The position numbers and the translations under genes were made by a program. A stretch of 64,000 nucleotides of DNA from CAVQZA01 sp963724805. GTDB lineage: Bacteria; Actinomycetota; Thermoleophilia; Gaiellales; Gaiellaceae. Each line of letters begins with the position of its first letter. Positions within the stretch are counted from its first letter, which is position 1. The notes below the pieces were generated by a model. That model ran no database searches, was not told where the DNA came from, and saw only the letters and a program-made list of their open reading frames with translations. Below are positions 8,979 to 17,150 of this stretch, in pieces. Location of the stretch: assembly GCA_963724805.1 (NCBI GenBank), contig CAVRWA010000011.1, positions 992,001 through 1,056,000 of the forward strand, written 5' to 3'.

Positions 8979-10271
8979 TCATGCCACGTAGGTCGTGTAG
9001 CCGCGGAAGCCCGGATAGAGCGGGTGCGCCGCGCAGAGCGCCTCGGCACGGGCTCGCAGAGCCACGACGTCCGCGTCGGGCCCGAGCGCGGCGACGATGA
9101 TGCGGCCCACCTCCCGGAAGGAATCGGCGTCGAAGCCGCGCATCGTCGCGGCCGGCGTCCCGATGCGGACGCCCGAGGCGATCGTCGGGGGCTGCTCGTC
9201 GAAGGGAACCGTGTTGCGGTTCACGGTCAGGCCGACCTCGTCGAGGCGCTCCTCGGCGTCCTTGCCCGTCCACGCGGTGCCGCGGAGGTCGAGCTGCAGG
9301 AGGTGCGTGTCGGTGCCGCCCGTGAGCACCGAGAGTCCGCCCTCCTGGAGCGTCTCGGCGAGAGCGTCGGCGTTGTCGCGGACCTGCTGCTGGTACTCGC
9401 GGAACGCGTCGCTCGCGGCGATGCGGAAGCACGCGGCCTTGGCCGCGATCGTGTGCATGAGCGGGCCGCCCTGCAGGCCGGGGAAGATCGCGCGGTCGAC
9501 CGCCTGGGCGTGCTCTTCGCGGCAGAGGATGAAGCCGGAGCGCGGCCCGGCCAGCGTCTTGTGCGTGGTCGAGGTGACGAAGTCGCAGTGCTCGACCGGG
9601 TTGGGCTGGATCTCCGCAGCCACCAGCCCGGCGAAATGCGCCATGTCGCAGAGGAGATAGGCGCCGACCTCGTCGGCGATCTTCCGGAACTCCCAGGTCT
9701 CCACCGTGCGGGGATACGCCGAGCCGCCGCAGACGATCAGCTTCGGCCGGTGCTCGAGCGCGAGCCGGCGCACCTCGCCGTAGTCGACGAGGCTCGTCTC
9801 CCGGTCGACGCCGTAGTGGGCAATCGTGTAGAGCCGACCCGAGAAGTTGACCTTGAGACCGTGCGTGAGATGGCCGCCGTGGTCGAGGCGCAGCGAGAGG
9901 ATCGTGTCGCCCGGGTCGAGCACGGCCATGTAGACGGCCATGTTCGTGCCCGCGCCTGCATTCGGCTGGACGTTCGCATGCTCGGCACCGAAGAGCTGCT
10001 TCGCGCGCTCGATCGCGAGCGTCTCGATCTCGTCCACGACCTCGCAGCCGCCGTAATAGCGCTTGCCCGGGTAGCCCTCGGCGTACTTGTTCGTCGGCAC
10101 GCCGCCGACCGCCTCGAGGATCGAGGGCCAGGTGAAGTTCTCCGAGGCGATCAGCTCGATCTGTCCGCGCTGCCGCTCGAGCTCCTTCGCGAGCAGGCCG
10201 GCGATCTCGGGATCGACCTCGTCGAGGCCCGCGGTGCGAAGCTGGGCGAGCGTGTACTGCGCGACGGCCAT
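8979..10271 (-). CDS. glyA: Serine hydroxymethyltransferase
   Basis: This is a PLP enzyme interconverting serine and glycine while charging tetrahydrofolate with a one-carbon unit. The 430 residues include the PLP lysine Lys238 in STTHKTLAGPRSG, Asp209 and His212 in CDMAHFAG, and the N-terminal IASENFTWPS and YAEGYPGKRYYGG motifs. The length is typical. The ATG at 10271 has a purine-rich GGAG upstream. It sits between sua5/tsaC and upp. Confidence 0.98.
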   Translation of the reverse strand: MAVAQYTLAQLRTAGLDEVDPEIAGLLAKELERQRGQIELIASENFTWPSILEAVGGVPTNKYAEGYPGKRYYGGCEVVDEIETLAIERAKQLFGAEHANVQPNAGAGTNMAVYMAVLDPGDTILSLRLDHGGHLTHGLKVNFSGRLYTIAHYGVDRETSLVDYGEVRRLALEHRPKLIVCGGSAYPRTVETWEFRKIADEVGAYLLCDMAHFAGLVAAEIQPNPVEHCDFVTSTTHKTLAGPRSGFILCREEHAQAVDRAIFPGLQGGPLMHTIAAKAACFRIAASDAFREYQQQVRDNADALAETLQEGGLSVLTGGTDTHLLQLDLRGTAWTGKDAEERLDEVGLTVNRNTVPFDEQPPTIASGVRIGTPAATMRGFDADSFREVGRIIVAALGPDADVVALRARAEALCAAHPLYPGFRGYTTYVA

Positions 10272-10316
10272 CCTGGCTCTCCTCTCCGGGGTTCCCCCTG
10301 GATCGTACTTCCGCGG

Positions 10317-10919
10317 TCAGCCGACCGCGGCGAGCGCGCGCGCGATCGCGTCGTCCACATCGCCGGCGCCCCGGCGCAGGACGACCGGCTCGGGGCCGGT
10401 GAAGTCGATCACGGTCGACGGGATACCCGGCAGCTCGCCGCCGTCGACCGCGGCGCATTCGGCGCGAAGCGCATCCGGCACGTCGGCGAGACGGCGCGCC
10501 TCCGGGCCGCCGGCGAGGTTGGCGCTCGTGCCCGCCACCGCTCCGACCTGCTCGAGCAGCGTCTTCGCGACCCCCGAAACGGAAGGGACACGAACGCCGA
10601 TCGCGTCCGGATTGTCTCCGGCCAGCCAGGGGAAGCGCCGCGCCCGGTTGGCGAGCACGAGCGTGTAGGGCCCGGGCAGCACCGCCGAGGCGATCGCGCC
10701 AGCAGGTCCGCGGAGCTCGGGCACGCACTCGAAGAGGGTGTCGAGGTCGGCCGCGATCAGCGCCGTCGGCTGAGACGCAGGACGGCTCTTGAGCCCGTAG
10801 AGACGACGCACCGGCTCTTCGTGGTACGGCGTCGTGACGAGCCCGTAGACCGTGTCGGTGGGAATGATCGCGGGACGGCCGGCGAGGATCGCGGCGACGG
10901 CGTCGTCAACCTCCGACAA
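10317..10919 (-). CDS. tsaC: L-threonylcarbamoyladenylate synthase (Sua5/YrdC/TsaC)
   Basis: This enzyme makes threonylcarbamoyl-AMP from threonine, bicarbonate and ATP for the t6A37 modification of ANN-decoding tRNAs. The 200 residues show IIPTDTVYGL near residue 18, a KSRP nucleotide-binding motif, LPGPYTLVL, and the GTSANLAGG loop. It is the short YrdC/TsaC form without the extra C-terminal Sua5 domain. No ATG or GTG is available near the N-terminus. The TTG at 10919 is the best start and lies 14 bases inside the upstream hydrolase gene. Confidence 0.93.
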   Translation of the reverse strand: MSEVDDAVAAILAGRPAIIPTDTVYGLVTTPYHEEPVRRLYGLKSRPASQPTALIAADLDTLFECVPELRGPAGAIASAVLPGPYTLVLANRARRFPWLAGDNPDAIGVRVPSVSGVAKTLLEQVGAVAGTSANLAGGPEARRLADVPDALRAECAAVDGGELPGIPSTVIDFTGPEPVVLRRGAGDVDDAIARALAAVG

Positions 10920-11760
10920 AACGCGTCACCTCCTCGCGGCAGCGCTCGCGCGCCTCGACGAAGACGAAGTGGCCGCAGTGCGCGATGAGAACGAGGTCGG
11001 CGCCCTGGATCCCGGCCTCGATCTCCGCCGCGCAGACGGGACCGGTGATGAAGTCGTCCTCGCCGGTGATCACGAGGGTCTGCGCCTCGATCCGTTCGAG
11101 CTCGGGCCGGAGGTCGAACTCGGTGACGATCTCCTCGTTGAAGAGCCGCAGCGCGTCGCGGTTCGGCGACTCGGCCTTCAGCGTCTCGAGGTAGGCCCGC
11201 TCGGCGTCCCCGAAGCGTGCGAAGTAGAACGGGAACTCGCGCAGGACGAGCTCCGCGAGCACCTCGTCCGAGTCGAACTCACCGGCCTGCTCCGCCTCGA
11301 GCGCGGCGCGCGCATCCTCGTACCAGGGCTCCCCGGCCTTCGTCTGCATCGCGGCCTCCATCGCGCTCATCTGCTCCGCCTGGAATCGCGGCAAGGTGCT
11401 CATGAGCACGAGTCGGCGGACGCGCGCGGGATGCTCGGCGGCGTAGGCCATCGCGGCGACGCCGCCGTGGGAGTGGCCGAGCAGATCGAGGCGTTCGACG
11501 CCGAGGTGGTCGCGCAGCTCCTCGAGGTCCGAGACGTAGTCGGCCGTCTCGTACGCGCGCGGGTCGGCGGGCCGGTCGGAGCCGTCGGTGCCGCGCGGGT
11601 TGAGCTTGACGAGCGTGAACGAGGTTCCAAGCCCGGCGAGATCGCCGAAGTAGCGTGACGAGAAGCCGGGCCCGCCCGGATGGCAGACGAGCAGCGGGCC
11701 CTCGCCCTCGCGCTCGTACGAGAGCAGCCGTCCGTCCGCGGTGGTGAACGACTCCCTCAT
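10906..11760 (-). CDS. Alpha/beta hydrolase, proline iminopeptidase-like
   Basis: This is a 284-residue serine hydrolase. It has the oxyanion motif HPGGPGFSS, typical of the S33 peptidase/iminopeptidase branch, the nucleophile elbow GHSHGG near residue 105, an acidic residue in TGEDDFITG, and the catalytic His in AHCGHFVFVE. The ATG at 11760 overlaps the prmC stop (ATGA), and its own end overlaps tsaC. Translational coupling to prmC is unusual for such an enzyme. The substrate is unknown, and esterase activity is equally possible. Confidence 0.88.
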   Translation of the reverse strand: MRESFTTADGRLLSYEREGEGPLLVCHPGGPGFSSRYFGDLAGLGTSFTLVKLNPRGTDGSDRPADPRAYETADYVSDLEELRDHLGVERLDLLGHSHGGVAAMAYAAEHPARVRRLVLMSTLPRFQAEQMSAMEAAMQTKAGEPWYEDARAALEAEQAGEFDSDEVLAELVLREFPFYFARFGDAERAYLETLKAESPNRDALRLFNEEIVTEFDLRPELERIEAQTLVITGEDDFITGPVCAAEIEAGIQGADLVLIAHCGHFVFVEARERCREEVTRFVGG

Positions 11761-12584
11761 CCGATCCTCCCCTCGACGATGCGCTCGCGCCCGTTCAGGT
11801 CGACCGTGATCGTAACGTCGTGGTAGCCGAGCTCTTCGAGCGCCACGGCCACCGCGGGCGCCTGGCCGTCGCCGACCTCGAGCGCGAGCGCGCCGCCCGG
11901 CTTCAGAGCAGGGGGAGCTACCCTCGCGACCTCGGCCGGCCCGTCGTCGGAGACGAGCGCCTCGCGCGGCTCCCACTCTCGAACCTCGGGCTCGAGGGTC
12001 TCGATCTCGTCCGGCCTGACGTAGGGCGGGTTCGAGACGACGAGGTCGTAAGGCCCGTTCGGCAGCCCGGCTCGGAAGTCGCCGTCGACGAGCGTCACCT
12101 CGAGTCGGGTCATCTCCATGTTCTCGCGCGCGAGAGCGAGCGCGCCGGGCGAGAGGTCGAGCCCGGTGACGCGGACGCCCGGCCGCTCGTGGACGAGCGC
12201 GAGCGCGACCGCGCCGGTGCCGGTGCCGACGTCGAGCACCTCCGGGCGCTCGACACCCTCGAGCAGCGCGAGGGCGCGCTCGACGAGCACCTCGGTCTCG
12301 GGTCGCGGCACGAGCGCGCGGCCGTCGCAGCGGAGGGTGAGCCTCCGGAAACCCCATTCACCGAGGACGTAGGCGAGCGGCTCACGCCGACCGCGCCGCT
12401 CGACGAGCGTGCGACACCGGTCTAGCTCGGCCTCGGTCAGCTGCCGGTCGTGCTCGAGATAGAGGTCCAGGCGGGCGAGCCCGAGCGCGTGCGCGAGGAT
12501 GAACTCGGCGTCGAGGCGCGGCGAGCCCACCCCGCGCCCCGCCAGGAACCCGGTCGAGAGCTTGAGGACCTCGCCGAGAGTCAA
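11757..12584 (-). CDS. prmC: Peptide chain release factor N5-glutamine methyltransferase
   Basis: This enzyme methylates the Gln of the GGQ motif in RF1 and RF2. The 275 residues have an N-terminal helical domain, the SAM-binding DVGTGTGA at 118-125, and the substrate-glutamine motif NPPY at 185-188. The only suitable start is TTG at 12584, overlapping the prfA stop (TTGA), so it is coupled to translation of its own substrate RF1. Length matches the family. Confidence 0.95.
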   Translation of the reverse strand: MTLGEVLKLSTGFLAGRGVGSPRLDAEFILAHALGLARLDLYLEHDRQLTEAELDRCRTLVERRGRREPLAYVLGEWGFRRLTLRCDGRALVPRPETEVLVERALALLEGVERPEVLDVGTGTGAVALALVHERPGVRVTGLDLSPGALALARENMEMTRLEVTLVDGDFRAGLPNGPYDLVVSNPPYVRPDEIETLEPEVREWEPREALVSDDGPAEVARVAPPALKPGGALALEVGDGQAPAVAVALEELGYHDVTITVDLNGRERIVEGRIG

Positions 12585-13630
12585 GCCGAGGCGGTTTCGA
12601 GGGCGCGGCGGCGCTCCTCGGCTGCGATCGCCTCGGTGAACTCCTCGAGCTCCCCCTGGAGCACCTGGTCGAGGCGGTGCACGGTCAGCTTGATCCGGTG
12701 GTCGGTGACGCGGCTCTCGGCGAAGTTGTAGGTGCGGATCTTCTCGGCCCGCTCGCCGCCGCCGATCTGGGCGCGACGCGTCGCGGACTGCTCGGCCTGT
12801 TGCCGCTCGCGCTCGAGCTCGTAGAGCCGCGCCCGCAGCACGCGCATCGCCTTGACCTTGTTCTGGAGCTGCGACTTCTCGTCCTGCATCGCCACCACGA
12901 CCCCGCTCGGCACATGCGTGATGCGAACCGCGGAGTCGGTCGTGTTGACGCTCTGGCCGCCGGGGCCGGTCGAGCGGTAGACGTCGATCTTGAGGTCGTT
13001 CTGGTCGATCTCGACCTCGACCTCCTCGGCCTCCGGCATCACGGCCACGGTCGCGGTCGAGGTGTGGATGCGCCCTTGCGACTCGGTCTCGGGGACGCGC
13101 TGCACCCGGTGAGTGCCCGCCTCCCACTTGAAGACCGAGTAGGCGCCGTCTCCCTTGACCGCGAACACGGCCTCCTTGATCCCACCGGCCTCGTTCGGGT
13201 TGACGGACAGCTGCTCCCACTTGAACCCGCGCCGCTCTGCGTAGCGGGTGAGCATGCGAACGACGTCTGCGGCCCAGAGCGCCGCCTCGTCGCCGCCGAC
13301 GCCCTGGCGCACCTCGACGATCGTGTCCTTCCGGTCGACCGGATCGGCCTCGACGAGAGAGAGCCGCAGCTCCTCCTCCAGCTCGTCGAGCCGCTGCTCG
13401 AGCTCGGGCACGAGCTCTTTCAGGTCGCCGTCGGCGCGCGCGGCCTCGAGGTCCTCGCTGGTCTGGCGCCATTCCATCGCGAGCCTGTAGGGCCCTTCGA
13501 GCTCCTTCAGCCTGCGGCCGGCTTCTGCCCCCTCGCGGCGGTCGTTGTAGACCGCGGGGTCGCTCATCCGGTCCCGCGCCTCGAGATACGAGCGCTCGAG
13601 CTCCTCGACGAGCTGTTCTGTCCCGGCCAT
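12581..13630 (-). CDS. prfA: Peptide chain release factor 1
   Basis: This factor ends translation at UAA and UAG. The 349 residues carry the catalytic GGQ at 224-226 (STGPGGQSVN). The codon-reading tripeptide is PxT type (PET in VQRVPETESQGR, about 180-182), which marks RF1 rather than RF2. The N-terminal coiled coil is present. It is directly followed by its methyltransferase gene prmC. Confidence 0.98.
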   Translation of the reverse strand: MAGTEQLVEELERSYLEARDRMSDPAVYNDRREGAEAGRRLKELEGPYRLAMEWRQTSEDLEAARADGDLKELVPELEQRLDELEEELRLSLVEADPVDRKDTIVEVRQGVGGDEAALWAADVVRMLTRYAERRGFKWEQLSVNPNEAGGIKEAVFAVKGDGAYSVFKWEAGTHRVQRVPETESQGRIHTSTATVAVMPEAEEVEVEIDQNDLKIDVYRSTGPGGQSVNTTDSAVRITHVPSGVVVAMQDEKSQLQNKVKAMRVLRARLYELERERQQAEQSATRRAQIGGGERAEKIRTYNFAESRVTDHRIKLTVHRLDQVLQGELEEFTEAIAAEERRRALETASA

Positions 13631-13643
13631 GCCGGGATCTAGC

Positions 13644-14099
13644 CTAGCCTGCCGGCTCGAGGGTCGCGCTCACCGCGACGGCGGCGCCGGCGTTCTTGAG
13701 GAGAGTCGAGAACGGGCAGCCTGCGTCGGCCGCCTCGACCAGCCCGTCGAAGGCAGTCGGGTCGAGCCCCGGTGCGTTCACGACGGCCTCGATCGTCGAG
13801 CCGACGATCTGATGTCCCTGGCCCTCGACCTCGTCCATCGTGATGGTGCACGTGACGTCGAGGCGCTCGGCGGGCGCCTCCGCGGCGGTGAGCTCGGAGG
13901 CGAGCCCCATCGTGAAGCAGCCGGCGTGGGCGGCTGCGAGCAGCTCCTCGGGGCTCGTCTTCCCCCCGGCGGCGCCGATTCGTGTGGGCAACGAGTACGG
14001 GAGGGCGGCGAACGCGCCGCTGCCCGCGGTGATCGCACCGTTCCCGCGCGCGACGTTGCCTTCCCACGTCACATCGGCGGTGCGAGTGATCCTGGGCAC
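13644..14099 (-). CDS. OsmC/Ohr-family peroxiredoxin-like protein
   Basis: This is a 151-residue protein of the OsmC family, which reduces organic hydroperoxides using two cysteines. Both are present: AAHAGCFTMG (about residue 54) and AADAGCPFSTLL (about residue 121). The layout is more OsmC than Ohr. The GTG at 14099 overlaps the stop of the DUF1385 gene by one base. It lies between prfA and DUF1385, where it is not usually part of the conserved order. Confidence 0.87.
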   Translation of the reverse strand: MPRITRTADVTWEGNVARGNGAITAGSGAFAALPYSLPTRIGAAGGKTSPEELLAAAHAGCFTMGLASELTAAEAPAERLDVTCTITMDEVEGQGHQIVGSTIEAVVNAPGLDPTAFDGLVEAADAGCPFSTLLKNAGAAVAVSATLEPAG

Positions 14100-15034
14100 T
14101 AGGCCATCACCTCCACTCTCTCCTCGGCCGACGTCAGCGGGCCTTCCGTGTTGAGAACCTCCTTCAGCGCCCGGATCGAGACCTCCAGCTGGTCGAGGCT
14201 CGGCTCGCGCGTCGTCAGTCGCTGCAGCCAGAGTCCGGGCGCCAGCAGGATCTTCAGCGCGCGGTTCTCGGAGTGCTTCCCCGCGAAGCGGATCAGCTCG
14301 TACGCGAGGCCGGCGATCACCGGCAGCAGCAGGATGCGGCTCACGATCAGCCAGTACCAGGACGGGCGCCCGACGAAGGCGAAGACGAAGATCGCGATCA
14401 CCATCACCCAGAGCAGAAACGCCGTGCCGCACCTCGGATGGATGAGACTGTAGCGCTGCACGCGCTCCGGGGTCAGCTCGTCGCCCGCCTCGTAGGCGTT
14501 GATCGCCTTGTGCTCGGCGGCGTGGTACTGGAACACGCGCTTCAGGTCGGGCAGCATCGAGATCAGCACGAGGTAGAGGATGAAGATCGAGACGCGGATC
14601 AGGCCCTCGATGACGACGAACCAGACCGTGCTCGAGATCGGCAGCAGGTCGGTGAGCACGACCGGGGTCACCTTGAAGAGCGCGAGCGCAAACCCGATCG
14701 CGACCGTGAACGCGATCACCATCTGGGTGCGCGAGATCTCGCCCTTGACCTCCGCGATCTCCTCGGCCTGCTCCGCGTCCTCGGGGTCCCCCGCGGCGGC
14801 GTAGTTGGCCGAGATCGCAAGCGCGCGGAACCCGATCGCGAGCGACTCGCCGAGTGCCACGACGCCGCGGATCACCGGCAGGCGCAGCAGCCGGTGGCGC
14901 GCCATGGTCGACTCGAGCACGCGGCAGACGTTGGCGATCTCCCCGTCAGGCTTGCGGACGGCGACGGCCCAGTTCTTGGGCCCCCGCATCATCACGCCCT
15001 CGAGGACCGCTTGGCCTCCTACGGGACTGGACAA
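14099..15034 (-). CDS. DUF1385 family membrane protein
   Basis: This is a 311-residue member of DUF1385 (YqhQ-like), a family of unknown function regularly found between rpmE and prfA in Actinomycetota. It opens with the family signature PVGGQAVLEGVMMRGP, then has several hydrophobic helices, including a pair near residues 105-165, and a His-rich AAEHKAINAYE motif that could bind metal. The start is TTG at 15034, as no ATG lies upstream. Its role is not known. Confidence 0.9.
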   Translation of the reverse strand: MSSPVGGQAVLEGVMMRGPKNWAVAVRKPDGEIANVCRVLESTMARHRLLRLPVIRGVVALGESLAIGFRALAISANYAAAGDPEDAEQAEEIAEVKGEISRTQMVIAFTVAIGFALALFKVTPVVLTDLLPISSTVWFVVIEGLIRVSIFILYLVLISMLPDLKRVFQYHAAEHKAINAYEAGDELTPERVQRYSLIHPRCGTAFLLWVMVIAIFVFAFVGRPSWYWLIVSRILLLPVIAGLAYELIRFAGKHSENRALKILLAPGLWLQRLTTREPSLDQLEVSIRALKEVLNTEGPLTSAEERVEVMA

Positions 15035-15043
15035 GGTGAGCGG

Positions 15044-15262
15044 CTAGCCGCGGCGCTCGCCGCCGGCCTTCTCGAGGCGGCGCTGGAAGCGCTCGACGCG
15101 GCCGCCGGTGTCGACGAGCTTCTGCTTGCCCGTGTAGAACGGGTGACACTGGGAGCAGACCTCGACGTGGATCTCCGGCTTCGTCGACCGGGTCTCGAAC
15201 GACGCACCGCACGCGCAGTGCACGGTCGAGGCGACGTAATCGGGATGAATGTCGGTCTTCAT
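15044..15262 (-). CDS. rpmE: 50S ribosomal protein L31
   Basis: This is a 72-residue large-subunit ribosomal protein. It has four cysteines in the zinc-ribbon arrangement (HCACG near residue 16 and CSQCHPFYTG near 37), so it is the zinc-containing C+ form. It begins MKTDIHPDY, typical of L31. The ATG overlaps the stop of the threonine dehydratase gene (ATGA at 15259-15262). Confidence 0.97.
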   Translation of the reverse strand: MKTDIHPDYVASTVHCACGASFETRSTKPEIHVEVCSQCHPFYTGKQKLVDTGGRVERFQRRLEKAGGERRG

Positions 15263-16224
15263 GCGGAGGCCAGGATAGCAGAGGCGGTTTGGGGCGCCAC
15301 GTTGCCTCCGCTGACGACGGCGGCGACCGTGACGCCCGGCTCGAGCTCGACGCGGCCCGAGAGCAGCGCCGCTGCGGTGGCCGCGCCGGCGACCTCGCAG
15401 GCGAGCTTCATCCGCCCGTACATGAAGCGGAACCCCTCCCTGAGCTCGTCCTCGGTCACGAGCACCGACTCGACGCCGAGCTCGAGGCAGAGCTCGACGC
15501 AGTTCGGTCCCGCGTACGGGCCGTTGAGACCGTCGGCGATAGATGCCGGCTCGACGGTCACCGTGTGCCCGGCCTTCATGCTCGCCGCGAGCGCGCACGA
15601 GAGCTCGGGCTCGACCGCGATCACGCGAGCTCCGGGCTTCATCCCCTTGACGGCGGCGGCGATGCCGGAGACCAGGCCACCCCCGCCGACGGGGACGAGC
15701 ACGATGTCGGCGTCGGGCACGTCCTCGAGCATCTCGAGCCCGACGGTGCCCTGGCCGGCCATCACGTAGGGGTCGTCGTACGGATGGACGAGCGTGCGGC
15801 CCGTCTCCTCGGTCAGGCGGTCGAGGTGCTCGAAGGCCGCGGGGATGTCCGCCGGGCTGTCGTCGACGGTCGCGCCGTAGGCGCGCGCCGCCGCGATCTT
15901 CATCGGGCTGGCCGTCTGCCACATCACCACCAGCGCGTCGATCCCCTCGACCGCCGACGCGAACGCGAGCGCCTGTGCATGGTTGCCGGCGGAGATCGAG
16001 ATCACGCCGCGGGCCTTTTCCTCGTCGGTCAGCGTGGCGAGCCGGTTGAGGACGCCACGCGGCTTGAACGCGCCCGTGCGCTGGAAGAGCTCGGCCTTGA
16101 AGACGACCTCGGCGCCGGTCTGCTCTGAGAGCGTCCGCGACCCCAGCATCGGGGTGCGGTGCAGGCGCCCGGCGATCCGCTCACGCGCCTGGTAGACGTC
16201 GTCGAGCGTGACGAGGCCGGCCAT
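15259..16224 (-). CDS. Threonine ammonia-lyase / serine-threonine dehydratase
   Basis: This is a fold-type II PLP enzyme that deaminates threonine (or serine) to the 2-oxo acid. The 321 residues carry the PLP lysine Lys54 (TGAFKPRG), the SAGNHAQALA substrate motif and the phosphate-binding VPVGGGGLVSG at 178-187. There is no C-terminal ACT domain, so it resembles the catabolic, isoleucine-insensitive form. Threonine breakdown yields 2-oxobutyrate and then propionyl-CoA, which could feed the methylmalonyl-CoA mutase operon at 17-25 kb (inference). Confidence 0.93.
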   Translation of the reverse strand: MAGLVTLDDVYQARERIAGRLHRTPMLGSRTLSEQTGAEVVFKAELFQRTGAFKPRGVLNRLATLTDEEKARGVISISAGNHAQALAFASAVEGIDALVVMWQTASPMKIAAARAYGATVDDSPADIPAAFEHLDRLTEETGRTLVHPYDDPYVMAGQGTVGLEMLEDVPDADIVLVPVGGGGLVSGIAAAVKGMKPGARVIAVEPELSCALAASMKAGHTVTVEPASIADGLNGPYAGPNCVELCLELGVESVLVTEDELREGFRFMYGRMKLACEVAGAATAAALLSGRVELEPGVTVAAVVSGGNVAPQTASAILASA

Positions 16225-16239
16225 GAGCTGATCGTACCC

Positions 16240-16995
16240 CTAGCCGGGCGAGACCCAGTTCGGCCTGACGTAGAGCTCGCCGAAGCCGTTGCGGAGGATG
16301 TTGCGGTACGAAGCCTCAGGCCGCCCCTCGACTCGCTGCCCGGTCTCCGTGTACACGTCCTGGCAGCCGAGCTCTGCGGCCCGGCACATGCGCGCCGCGA
16401 AGAGCGCGTTCTGTGCACCGCGCCCACGCGCAGCCGGCAGGGTCGCCGCGTAGCCGCACCAGCCCGAATTGCCCGCGACGAAGAGCGTCGCCGATCCGAT
16501 TGCGCGGTCACGGTCGCGCGCGAGGAAGCAGTGGAACCCGGGCCGGCCGACCACGGCAGCGACCAGGGCGCCGCTCGATCCGGGCATTCCGTAGGACTCG
16601 GCGACGATCGCTCCAAACTGCTCGGCGTCTTCCGGGCCGGCCTCGACGACCTGCACCTCGCCCCGGTGCTCCGCCGGCGCCTCGACCCCGCGCCCGAACT
16701 TCATCCAGGCGTAGCCAGGCGCGTACCCCCGCTCCTGCAGTCGGCCTTCGAGCGCCACCTCGTCGGGATGGACGGCGACGGCGTGACGGATGCCTCCGTA
16801 GAACGAGGCGATCGCATCGAGGTCCTCGTCGGTCGCGCCTGCCGAGAGCCCGAGGACGTGGTTCACCATTGTCGAATCGACCTCCGGAACCGCGACACAT
16901 ACCGACCCTGCGACCACGGTCGCGCGAGCTCGACCGGGCGAGGCCAGCCCGAACTCGCGCAACGCCGCCGACTCGGCCACCTCCGTCTCGTGCAC
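16240..16995 (-). CDS. GNAT-family N-acetyltransferase
   Basis: This is a 251-residue protein whose C-terminal half has the GNAT acetyl-CoA motif (LPAARGRGAQNALFAAR near residue 185) and the following SYRNILRNGFGELY strand-helix. The N-terminal half is a diverged, possibly pseudo-GNAT domain, making a tandem arrangement. The substrate is unknown. The start is GTG at 16995. It follows the ETF operon after a 150-base gap. Confidence 0.82.
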   Translation of the reverse strand: MHETEVAESAALREFGLASPGRARATVVAGSVCVAVPEVDSTMVNHVLGLSAGATDEDLDAIASFYGGIRHAVAVHPDEVALEGRLQERGYAPGYAWMKFGRGVEAPAEHRGEVQVVEAGPEDAEQFGAIVAESYGMPGSSGALVAAVVGRPGFHCFLARDRDRAIGSATLFVAGNSGWCGYAATLPAARGRGAQNALFAARMCRAAELGCQDVYTETGQRVEGRPEASYRNILRNGFGELYVRPNWVSPG

Positions 16996-17134
16996 GCGCC
17001 GAGCGTATACCGGCGCCGCCGCGCCCTCTATAGGTTGACGCGTCAGACCCGGGAAACCCCCACCTCCCGCCCCGATGGCTCGAGCCTACTCGTGCAAGGC
17101 GCGCGGATGGGAAACGAAACCGTGACGGGTCAGT

Positions 17135-17150
17135 GCCGGGCGAAGCCGGC
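17135..17150 (-). terminator. Hairpin at the end of the ETF operon
   Basis: Starting at the last base of the ETF-QO stop codon, the minus strand reads GCCGG, a six-base UUCG-containing loop, then CCGGC. A short T-rich run appears about 15 bases further on. It is a plausible but weak terminator. Confidence 0.4.

Noticed and set aside
16996..17149. Possible riboswitch in the gap between the GNAT gene and ETF-QO
   Set aside because: It lies downstream of ETF-QO and only a short hairpin near the stop is convincing. No B12-box or other conserved riboswitch core was found.
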